Below are positions 23,701-34,743 of a stretch of DNA of 64,000 nt, piece after piece. Numbering within the stretch: position 1 is the stretch's first letter; every line of letters begins with the position of its first letter. The stretch comes from Lethocerus indicus. Lineage: Eukaryota; Arthropoda; Insecta; Hemiptera; Belostomatidae. The DNA is taken from the NCBI GenBank assembly GCA_019843655.1, contig JACDQD010000008.1, forward strand, positions 13,860,442 through 13,924,441, in the 5' to 3' direction. Under the pieces are notes generated by a model that had not been told where the DNA came from, did not search any database, and was given only the letters and a program-made list of their open reading frames with translations. The translations under genes were made by a program, and so were the position numbers.

Positions 23701-26700
23701 GGAGGGCTTATAAACTAGAAGGTACTGCCTCTACCTTATTTAAATGTGAGGCGGGGCTGGCGGAAATAGCCTAACTTGATTTGGGCGGAACCCGGAGCGT
23801 ATGAATTTGTCTCAATATTATATGTTCAAATTTAAAGCCGATTAACAGATAGGGGGTGGGCGTTCACGTTTTGTAATATCGAAAGGGGAATAATTAGCAG
23901 AGCAATATGTTCCCGATTTAATGTTGCAGTCCATTGGCAGATAACTTCAAAAGGGGGTCGGCTTCATTAAAACCATTTTTGAGAATAATCAATTCGATAT
24001 GTTTGCCAAATTAAAACTTTATTCTGGGTCTGACATAAAATGACAGTTCAATAGTTGTTTAAATATTATAATTAGCGTAAAATAATTAGAAATTTATTAC
24101 TTTATATTTGTTAGTGAATTACGGAAGCTATCCATTATCTTGAAAGTTTCTGAACTGGTAATTCAAAACAGACCTACCTTACTTACGTAAGTTATCGTTT
24201 TTCGTATTCTCTGTTTTGTAATAATCTGTCCAAATTTTTGACGCCTCTCAGAATTTATTTTCAATTGACTAACACATTAAATTTTTTTTTTATATTAATT
24301 GATATTATATTACACCAAAAGGTATAACAATTCTAAATACCTTTGACCTAAATTAGAAGTGCTGCCGGTCGGCTGGGACACAGCAACTCCCAGTAGTGGA
24401 ACGCCACTAAATAAAAAAGCAGGGTCAGTTTTTATTCCTCCCGCTCTGGAAGTTTGCAATAATTGGAAGCGGTCTACTCCGTTCTTTTCCCTGTAGTTTT
24501 TCAATAAAAACAAAGCCCCCAACTGCGGTATCGGGAAACAGAAAAAGGCCAAACTTCGGAGGCTTCATAAGAAAAAGTATAAAATGAGAGAGCTCTCTGA
24601 AAGCGGAGAAGGCCGGGCCGGAGTCAGCGCTGAAACTTTTCCCGATGTTAAATGAAATTTAAGCCCGACCGCCCTGTTTGTGTGTCCGCCTTGTTTTGAG
24701 TCGCAGTTTCAATAAATCTCCCGGGGAAGGCTGCCGGACAATAAAAATGAGAGAAAACAAAATGGAGGGGGACGATAAAAAGAGAACAAAGGGGAAGGGG
24801 AACTTGAATTATTCCGAAGGGATCTCTGTGTTCTTCCGGCCATAACGCCCAGAGACGCTTCCCCCCTCCGTGAATTTTTTAGCTGAAACGGCCTAGAAGT
24901 TTAGTCGCGATAAAAGGGATACGTGTAGAGCGAGCACAAACGTCGGGTCCTCTTTGGATCAAGCACTTCCAACTGCCAGAACGGGAAATAAACAGAACCG
25001 AGATCGATTATTCGCAACAACACAGGGGAACCTGAGGAAATATACAGGAAAATCTTTGCTGTAGCCTTTTTCCTCACCTAATCGCTGCCTTTACCTTTAC
25101 TACTTCAGAACAGGTTCCTATATTACATGAAATAATTCGATAATATAAGAGGTACAAATTAAGTTTAAGGTTAGGCTAAACTGACTCGGCACGTCGTCGG
25201 TAGAACAATTACTATAGCGGCATGGTTTGTATATTTGGTCTAAAACAACCCCCAGTTCTGGTCTCTCTTCTGGCAGTCTCTGTAATTTACGCTGATTACA
25301 AGACACCTCAACGTCCAAATGGTTTTTAAACGATTGGGGAACCTATCGTCGGGGAACAGCTGCGTTCATTTACCATCAACGGAGAACCATGAGAGCGTAT
25401 TCCTGGAAGACGTAATATACAACGGTGCAACGCGATGATAGTGGTAACAGCGATCCAATTATTAAAACTGTATATACGTAGACAATGGAAATTATCGATC
25501 TAGTCAGAAAAAAATGTTAAACATGTTAAAATGAAATATATTAAAAAACTTTACAACACGACTCATTAGTCAACTTCCATGCTATAGGAAAGTGACAGAA
25601 CAGAGGCCATAAACAGAAAACTAAAGCTTTAAATAAATATAACCCCAAAACTGTATAAATGAGCAATAAATTCTAAACAGGAGGATCTAGGTTGTTCACG
25701 CACAACATTCTATGTGACGCTAATGAGTACAGTGAAGTTCAATTCAAATTTAAAGTTTCGGTCCATTACCACAGAATCGAACTCGGCTCCCACGCGTTTA
25801 CGCTGCTCCACTCTAACCGCCGAGCGGTAACTTTGAAATTTCTCTTCGGCTGCTCCCTGTCGGTAACGTTCTCCAATTACACATACGAGAATGCCGTCGT
25901 TAATATTACGTCTGCACTCCCGAAGGCAAACTACCCAACTAAGCGTACCGGAGCTCCCCGTTCCCTCGAACAAGTTTGAAAACCGGTTTAAACGGTGAAC
26001 GTATTACGGGGCCAATCGATCAATCACGTCCGCGATAATTTATCGCGCGATTCTCCCTCTAATCTTCGACAAGCTCAAAACACGAACTGTATACACGACA
26101 TCCGTCACAGGGGATAACAAATAAAAACTTCAAAATGACACCGCGCAGTTGGCGCCGGTAACACCCCACCCACTACACGTCACCCTAGGCCTTTGAAGAT
26201 AACCTCACCGAAGCCAAACAAACGTATTATCGAGAGGATTAATTTACCAGCGGCGGTGGCATAAAGATAGGGAGCCAGCCGTTGGTTCGAGGGCCGACAC
26301 GTTTTAAAAACAACTCAAAAATTATATTAACCCCCGTATTTCTTCGAAAGAGGAAAATATGTCGAGCGAGATGACTGGGACGATATACTTAACCACAGCC
26401 GGCCCTTTTAGTAGAACAAGTGACCTTTGTTAATGTCGAGTGTATTCGGTAAGTTGCGGCCCTATGCAAAATATCAGGTCGTTCTTAATGCCGGTGCTTC
26501 GGATCGGTTTATATTCAGTGGTTTTCTATGAGTGGCTCATGAGCCGTACGTGACTGCCGTATTGTATGGTCGGGGGATTTATTTTAATTTCTTGTGTCCG
26601 GATGGAATTAATTTAAGAGCAACGCGTGGGACCGTTTGTTCGAATGAACAAATCTAACTAATCTATATCGTTTGTAGGCCCCCGCTTCAAGGCTGGTACA

Positions 26701-27175
26701 GTTCTGTCGCGGGGGCTCAGAAAGCTGTTCACGACTGGTGTATAAATGCGTGGGCGGCGGTCGGGAATCGGACACGTTTGGCTCGCCGCACCGTGAAAGA
26801 TACGCCACCACTTCTCCGTTAAATTTGATACTCAGGTTTTTGTAGCTCCCCTCCAAGAGACAGACTGGCTTTGTCGGCCGAGCGTAGGGAATCTTTGATG
26901 CCAAAAGATTGTATGTACGAAATAAATTAAAAATAGCGACTCGCCGAAAAATGATCGGGTCCGCTGTAGGGTTTGAGTTCATATTCTATTGAAGTTATCA
27001 GTAAACTGCTCCTTACCTAAGAAGGACTGCTTCCTACCACGGAATAACGACACCGGTAATGTGTACCACGACTTTGAGCGAACCACCTAATTGAATTCTG
27101 AAGAGTGATTCTACCTCCGCTCGTAATCGATTAAAATTTAAGATCGAGTAGTAATTGATTGAGATTATATTTAGG

Positions 27176-27243
27176 CAAAATGTTCGTGTATATAAATGCA
27201 GAAAGGCCAGCGGGTAGGTATGCGTGTGTCAAACAACATTTGT
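27176..27243. repeat. Diverged repeat pair, copy C
   Basis: TTCGTGTATATAAAT, then AGAAAGG, CGGG, ATGC, TGT and AACAAC blocks in the same order and spacing as at 34676-34743. Identity over about 63 bases is near 78 percent by eye. Confidence 0.55.
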
Positions 27244-28755
27244 ATATTGTTTACGATATCCTATTAATATTTAAAGGTAAATAAAGTGTTCGTAATTCGA
27301 TTGGCGAGTGAGATGAGGAGGCCGGCCGGGGCATGGGGCAAGTCATGGGCTCGATTCGTTATCCGATGCGTTATTTTTGGTCCCGTCGCACATGTGAATT
27401 GATTCCTATTTGAGTGTAGCACAAATAACTCCCGAAAACTTTTTTTTTCCAAATTATCGAGTCTCGTTAATTTGAGGCATAACGTTTTTCAACGCCCGCG
27501 CCCCCTGTGGGACACGATTAATCCGTGAATTGTGGGACGAGGGTGGGACCTAACATGGAAAAATCAATATCCTCAACCTTCACCCAACCGAAAATCCTTT
27601 GTTGGGACAATGGGCATCCAGCCGAGCAGTCTCATTTAACCCGGCATGGATTACTTTTTTTTAGTCCGTCTTTTAATTTTACTTTAATCCTCTTCCTTCC
27701 TATCATTATTACCTTTGCCCTTTAAACTGACGAATAGATTCTATTCACTGCACAGTCCCGAATTAAAGTTTTTTTGGCCAAGTCAATGAGGAGTTCCATG
27801 TTCATACTTTCTGTATGTTCTTATGACAGCAGTACGAAATTTAAGTAATAAGCAATAGGACTGACCATGTACCAAACTCCTCATATAATAGGGTAAATAT
27901 TTAGTTGTTGGTTTGTTTCAATTCTAAAATGTAAAGAGAGTACTTCCTTGAACGTTTGAGGCGGAATTTCATACCAATTTAATAAGGAAAAATAATTAAT
28001 ATTTCGCATTGGAGCCTGTGGCGCAGTTAATTAATTATTCATTTTATTTTCCGAGAATATTTCAGGGGGGCGGGGGCGGATCTTCAGTAAATAGGACAGG
28101 AAGTCCAAGAAGATTGAACTAATGAAGTGAAAATCCCGGTTGGCAAAGAACCAGCCTTGGCGGAGCGCCGAGGCGATCCAACGAATTTTCTGTTTAGACG
28201 ACAATCATGCAAATAAGATTCCCTTCTTGTGGACGGGTAGGGAATTATTCAAATCAATATAACCGTTACTGAACAAAGTTAGGGAGGTTATTTTGAAATT
28301 AGGACCGTGGAATAATCGGAAGCTAAATATAAGATAGAGCGCCGACGCGATCGCCGAGATAAAATAAATAGTCAAATTATTGAGCCATTAAAAAAAACGG
28401 AGGTAATGCGGAATATATTTTATTCCAAATAAATTAGGATCCGTAGAAGGTTTTAAAGAGTAGATTTCAAATTGATTATTACAATGTAATTCATATTGAG
28501 AGATACAATTCAATCGATGCATACTATATATTATTTCCACAGGGACAATTCCCGATGACGTAAATTAGGAAAATAGAGAAACACGGAAGGGAGCGGTGAC
28601 AAATGATAATTTGTTAGCTCACTTTCCTACGTAGGCAGGTTAAGAAACTTCGTCTTGAGTAAACATTGTTGATTCAACATGGGGAAAACTTCTATCGAAA
28701 ACTTAAACACCGAGTTGCGGCAACGGCCGTAGCCCGCAATGTTACTCTGAAAATT

Positions 28756-28815
28756 CAGATTGGACAGTGTAAAGATATTAAGTAAGCAATTCATTCACCA
28801 GTTTGCTTTGATCGG
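28756..28815. repeat. Direct repeat flanking the 71-bp satellite, left copy
   Basis: About 55 bases, including TGGACAGTGTAAAG and TTAAGTAAGCAATTCATT, repeated with a few changes at 29995-30054. The two copies lie 1240 bases apart and bracket the satellite array. Confidence 0.85.
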
Positions 28816-28913
28816 ATATATTTTTAATCGGGCCTTTTTAATAGGATTAATTTTTAATAGAAAAACATTTTTAATAGAATCATGAAATTGTTTCTTATGT
28901 AATTATCATTTTT

Positions 28914-29744
28914 AACTAAAGTTCATTAGGTACACGTGCACCGCGACGCTACCGCCCCCCTGAAGGTGGCGCGGGGATGCACTCAACTAAAGTTCGTTGG
29001 GTACACGTGCACCGCGACGCTAGCGCCCCCCTGAAGGTGGCGCGGGGATGCACTCAACTAAAGTTCGTTGGGTACATGTGCACCGCGACGCTAGCACCCC
29101 CTTCAGGGTGGCGCGGGGATGCACTCAACTAAAGTTCGTTGGGTGCACGTGCATTGTACGCTAGCGCCCCCTTCAGGGTGGCGCGGGGATGCACTTAACT
29201 AAAGTTCGTTGGGTACACGTGCACCGCGACGCTAGCGCCCCCTTCAGGGTGGCGCGGGGATGCACTTAACTAAAGTTCGTTGGGTACACGTGCACCGCGA
29301 CGCTAGCGCCCCCTTCAGGGTGGCGCGGGGATGCACTTAACTAAAGTTCGTTGGGTACACGTGCACCGCGACGCTAGCGCCCCCTTCAGGGTGGCGCGGG
29401 GATGCACTTAACTAAAGTTCGTTGGGTACACGTGCACCGCGACGCTAGCGCCCCCCCTCTCAGGGGTGGCGCGGCGATGCACTTAACTAAAGTTCGTTGG
29501 GTACACGTGCACCGCGACGCTAGCGCCCCCTTCAGGGTGGCGCGGCGATGCACTCAACTAAAGTTCGTTGTACATGAACACCGCGACGCTAGCGCCCCCC
29601 TGAGGGTTGCGCGCGGATGCACTCAACTAAAGTTCGTTGTGCACGAGCAACACGACGCTAGCGACCCCTTGAGGGTGGTGCAGGGATGCACTCAACTAAA
29701 GTTCGTTGGGTACACGATCACCGCGATGCCAGCGCCCCACTGAA
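28914..29744. repeat. 12-copy 71-bp GC-rich satellite array
   Basis: Twelve head-to-tail units begin at 28914, 28985, 29056, 29127, 29197, 29268, 29339, 29410, 29485, 29556, 29625 and 29694, each opening with AACTAAAGTTC. Within a unit, GCGCCCCC...GGTGGCGC can form a hairpin and ACACGTGC is near-palindromic. Middle units are almost identical, while the first and last diverge. The array is GC-rich inside AT-rich flanks. Open frames through it are repeat translations and not genes. It is not a CRISPR array, because there are no distinct spacers and this is a eukaryotic intron. Confidence 0.97.
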
Positions 29745-29994
29745 AATTTTGAAAATAACAAAATTTTCGATTTTTCAATTTTCGTTTATAGGACAAGTGT
29801 ATATCTCATTGGAACTTCTATTGACGGAATATAGGATAAGGCCAAAATAACATTTATATGCGCTTAAGAACGATCTAACCAAGTTTTTCTGCGATTTTTG
29901 CATTTTCAATGGTTTATAAAAGATTTTATTCGCGTCCTTCCAAAAGTTCTCGGTAGACGTTTTTAGAAAAAGTATAACACACTAAACCAAAAAA

Positions 29995-30054
29995 TCTGGG
30001 TGGACAGTGTAAAGCTATTAAGTAAGCAATTCATTTACCAGTTTGCGTCGATAC
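29995..30054. repeat. Direct repeat flanking the 71-bp satellite, right copy
   Basis: Matches 28756-28815 in the same orientation. Between the array and this copy lies an AT-rich segment with runs such as AAAATTTT and TTTTTCAATTTTCG. Confidence 0.85.
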
Positions 30055-32334
30055 GGAAGCCAGCCTCCCTATTCCATAAAGCTTGTAACATTCCAACACT
30101 CACCTTTGATTAACCCTGCATTATTGTTTCCGTTTATTCCTAACTGGTTTTGGCATAGCGGTTTCGCTTACGCCGCACAAGCTTACAAGTTGGTCGTAAG
30201 TACATAGTAAAATGTTAAGTATTTGTTTACTCACCTAGATATATCATCGGTTGAATGACGGATAACGCTGAGGCGTGGAGGTAAGAGGGTCAAAAGATAT
30301 TTTATGACCACCATATTCGCGGAACTGAGATTAAAAGGCAAAAGAAGAGCTAAAACTATTCATTTAATTTAATCAAATCGGAGTTTTAACGATGGAGTTA
30401 TAAAAGCGAGCAAGGACAAAGAGGGGGAGAGAGAAGGAGATAGAGAGAGGCGGCTAAAGAGGGATGAAACGGATGAAATTGAATTTTGGCGGGGTCCACC
30501 AGCGCAGATTGCCCCCCGCCCCTTTCTCGCTTTGATGTTAAATCCACTTAAGATTGGCACACGCGCTATCAAAATATAACCTTATCCGAGGCGAGACCCC
30601 GTAAAAAAACAGGTAGAAATTGCATTAGACCCAACGCTAATCGACTCTGAAAAAATTATCTTCGCTTTCGGACGCCTTCACCGCCGACATCCTCTCCACC
30701 ATTTTTACGCCGAAAACGAGGACCGTTCTAGTATGTCCGATGTTTGCAAGACGTGTGGACCTGTCTTCTGCTTTTAGTCTTTTCTATTGTCAGTTGGCAA
30801 GTGGCTGAAATAATAGCAAATTATTACTTTCGGGATAATATATGATCAAAACGAAAATCAGCCTTTGAATCATCAGTTCGGTACAAATTCAAGTAAACCC
30901 AATTTAAGTCGAGCAAGGATTATCCACGCTTCTAGGGTGGTTACGGCCTTATATTCTCCATGTTGAAAATACTTATTTCAGTTTCAATAGCAGTATGGAA
31001 AACCGCCAAGCAGTAATAAATATACCATTCGTAATTGCAGTGGTAAGCACAATTGCCATGGTACATGCATTAAGGCACAGTATATAGGTCGCACGCAAAT
31101 ATGCCAATAAGCCCGAATCGTGCAGAACGAGTGAATCCGATTTCTGCTTTCAGCGTTTTCTGCCTGCAGTTCGACCGATTACTCAGGTAATCGACGATAA
31201 TCACTGCCGGGATAATTGGATTTAAGTGAAAATCAATCTCGGAGTCCTTACTTCGGTATTTCCTCTGATGGCAACCCAAGGTCAGAACTCAGTGGGTTTT
31301 AGTAACCATTAAATAAACGACACACTTGCAGCAGCAGTAAAAAAAATTGGTGTAATATTCGTTTCCTATAACAAATCATATAACTACGCAGAAAATACAA
31401 TTTCGTTTCGCAATTTGAAACCTATCACAAAGCGTTATTAAAGTACCCACATCTGAGAATTCTGGCAGTTTTATCCGATTCAGTGCTCCGACTCTGTTGG
31501 TCATATACCGCTTTCCAAGGAAAACAAATATGTTCAAAAAATAAGAATCAAGAAATCATTCCTGAGACACTCAAGACTTTCCAGTGGAGACAGTATTCCC
31601 CACCAGCAACCAATATGCTAAGGAATAACCAAAGAGGTTATAAAAACAAATAAATTTAAATTAACTACTAATAAAGTCTGATTCAAACGCGTAGTCAATA
31701 TATTTGGTTACAAGAGACAGAAATTCGTAACATTAATCTGAGCCGATTTGCTAGAAATTAAACCCCGAACGTAAAATTAAACGTCTGTGGAGGGGTGGCA
31801 AACTGAATGAATAAATTCAATATATGCGGAAACGACCGCCATTAAAGATGTAAATGGGGGTCGGAAATGGACAACTCAATGAAGCTGCAAATTGTAAAGC
31901 CCGAATTGCGGCGCGTTCCGAATGATAATTTTTCAACGAATTTCATCCGTTCTGAAAATGCAATTGGAATTACAAATGGTCGGGCGTTCGATAGTTCCAG
32001 TAGGGGGATCTAGTGTTCCAGGGGGAATATATTGTACCGGGAATCTGATTTTATACAGTTATATAGTTTCCAGGCAGAGAACGGAACTGAAAACGAAAAA
32101 GAGTTGCCAATTAGTTCGAAAATTTTGTGGGTCACAACCGGAGAGTTGGCCGGCCTCCATTATGGGCCACTTAAGGAAGAAAAAGGTGCACAAACAAGGG
32201 CCTCTTCATAATGGGGCAAGCCGCCTCAATACCGGCCCGACATTTTAGGCTCTCCCTCTCCCTCTTTGCTGCTTTCATATTATGCGGCTCGACATTTTCG
32301 GCTGGAAATGAACTTTTTGGGCGGAACTAACCCC

Positions 32335-32402
32335 GCTGGATTCTGCGGCATACCAGGGACCCCCCAGCGTCGCCTTAAGAGGAAATGGCCACGTGATTTG
32401 GT
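32335..32402 (+). mobile_element. Short jockey-type LINE 3'-end relic (protein-level)
   Basis: A plus-strand frame contains IPGTPQRRLKRKWPRDLV. LINE copy 1 ends IPNVPYRRLKRKWPRDLND, so eleven consecutive residues (RRLKRKWPRDL) are shared although the codons differ. This suggests an older or different member of the same clade whose final codons survive here. No tail or target-site duplication was identified. Confidence 0.5.
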
Positions 32403-34675
32403 AATAGTACTATTATTACTAATCTCGGTAGTTGTACGAAATAATAAAAAATGTTATATGTAATAAAAGTACAATGGAAATAAATCATGGATTACGTAAC
32501 TTACAGCAAGTGTAAAACAAAACAATAAATTCATTCTATAGATGATAATGAAAATGAATACAAATAAATACATTTTTGTGTTTGTTGGACAGAACAACAA
32601 TTCGGAAGTAATTATAAATAATAAAAGGAACTGTTAGGTATCATTGAATGCAATTAAAAGTTATTCCCAAGTTTTAATTTTGTGCATTTAACGAGGCTGA
32701 GAAGTCTATGAGACTTCCGAAAAGCGTGCTCAATGGCGTGCTTTGTCCCCTACTGAAGCAGGGCTCAAGTGCACGGTGTTATTCAGAAGACAGTGCTCGG
32801 CTTTCACGCCACATCCTGGCGATCACATCGTGGCCCCCATTGTCGAATCATAATTTTCCCTTAGTTTCGTCAGGCCTGCCCAACTCTTCGACCCGTGTTA
32901 GGAGCACGTGTGGCCATAAAGAGGGGCGACGTGGCGTTCGAGTAAATCATTTTCAACATTCTCAAACACTTCTTCAGTAGTCTTGTCAGAAATAATCCAT
33001 CAATGAGATATATTATCCTCTTTTCATTATAATATGGCATGCAAATGTTTTAAGCAGTCTTTCGGCGTGATTCTAAATTATTTTTAAACTGTATAAATCT
33101 ATAGTATGAATAGGGGCATGGATAATTTTAAAAGATATTTTTTCATCAAGAGTATTACACAAGAAAAAAAACTTACTTGAGAATATCTCAGATTGATGTC
33201 CTCGGCATGACGGAATGAAAAGTCTCTGGGACGGATCTGAAAATTGTGACGGTCCGTGAAATCGGAAAACCGGGACTGTGACTCCCCCACCTCCCTCTCT
33301 CACTCTCACTCACTCATCTCACTCTCTCTTCTCTCTTTTCCGCCGCCCTTCCTTTTTCACTTCTGTCAATTCACCCTTTTTCTTTAATCCATCCTTGCCC
33401 ACCATTGAAAATGCCCCGTTGCCTTACCTTCTGTTCCTCACCCCAAAAGCATTAACGGTCCCCGAGAAGGGCCTTGCCTAAAAATCCATCTTCTTCAGAT
33501 GTGCGGTTCTGAGACTTCGAGAAATCAGGATCGATGATGGATCGGCCATAGGTTATAATAATGGTAAACTGAACGGAATTAATAATAAAAATATCTCCGT
33601 TAAATGCCGCTCTTTTTATGTCCCCCCACTTCATCTCATTTTAAGTCCTCATTAAACAAGATTTTTGTATACGTTAACATTGGTCTAGTCCATATATATT
33701 ATTGAGTACACAAGTAGGTCGTCCGTTGGGGTTGTACACGTGTACAAGAGTATGTCGGTACAATAAATCATAGCATGTGTGTGTTTAGCTCAATAAGTTC
33801 AAATTTGTCGACACGTTTAATTGGACAATTATACGCCCCGCAGCACAGGAACAGATAGACGCCATTAAGACTTGTCGAACGTATTATAACCCTCCGACTG
33901 AGTGAACTGTAAGTCCCCGTCTTACCGATATAACCTCAGGTCGGTTTGATGTTTCGTAAGCGCCGTTATGATGTGTAAATTTCTGCTAAAGTAAACGGTA
34001 GCACCCGGCATTTATATCGGCATACCACACGCTCGATAGGAACAACAATGTGAAGGCTCGATCCAAATATCTCGTAAAAATTCAACCTCCTGTGTACGTT
34101 ACAACTATTGAAAAATACCTCTTTTGAAATGTATGAAATTTTCCTGGCTTATCTTTAAAACAGTAATTCAATCAAGTCCATCAAATTACCGGTTCCCAAT
34201 GGATCATCATAAAATTGTACATTCCAGCGTATAATATTTAGGTTTTAACTATTACGATTGTTTTGGATGGTTTTAAAATGTCTAAGAACCTACAGTATGG
34301 AGTCGAAAGGAGGGAAAGTGCTAGGAAAATTAGCCGTGAGGTCGGCCACTGACCGCCGCCTTCTTTCTCTTTTGTGGACTCCATTAATAAGTCAGTGAAA
34401 CAGGACATCAATAAGTTGTGCAGCGGTGAATCCCGACCGACATTAAAACCTCTCCCGAATCAGGGACCCAATTCTAATAGGGCTAATGGGCTCTCACCTC
34501 GAGAGCGTACGTAACACGATTGATGGTTGTCACGATAATCGATACTCTCTTTTGATAATGTACAACGCTTAATCTATTATCCGTTTTGTTCGATGGTAAC
34601 AAATACCGCTATAAATGTGTCGGTACGGGATTGGGATTCGGCATAGCTTAGATGCACGAAACAAGTATATTCCGA

Positions 34676-34743
34676 CCTAATATTCGTGTATATAAATTTA
34701 GAAAGGACCGCGGGCCGTCATGCATGTATTGAACAACGTCTGT
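34676..34743. repeat. Diverged repeat pair, copy D
   Basis: Counterpart of 27176-27243, same orientation, 7.5 kb away, sharing TTCGTGTATATAAAT and the ordered blocks described there. Confidence 0.55.

Larger units (their letters stand above)
16401..28755. other. Intron segment with diverged repeats and a possible internal promoter
   Basis: No gene is recognised here. GC-rich CpG-containing patches occur at about 16690-16990, 19560-19780, 21655-21780, 22440-22700 and 24600-24740. A purine-rich stretch is at about 24745-24805. The repeat pairs near 18.2/19.3 kb and 27.2/34.7 kb and the TATA/initiator pair at 20.55 kb are listed separately. Open frames of 110-130 codons (for example around 18.1, 22.1 and 26.6 kb) show no family resemblance. 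Confidence 0.45.

Noticed and set aside
29402..29743. Open frame through the 71-bp satellite (VRWVHVHRDASAP repeats)
   Set aside because: It is a translation of the tandem repeat, and similar frames exist on other phases.
28914..29744. CRISPR-like regular spacing
   Set aside because: The units are contiguous with no variable spacers, and the context is eukaryotic. It is a satellite.
32708..32980. 90-codon plus-strand frame and its minus-strand counterpart with coding-like composition
   Set aside because: Read both ways for a family match; no frame stays open with a recognisable domain, and stops interrupt the more protein-like minus frame.
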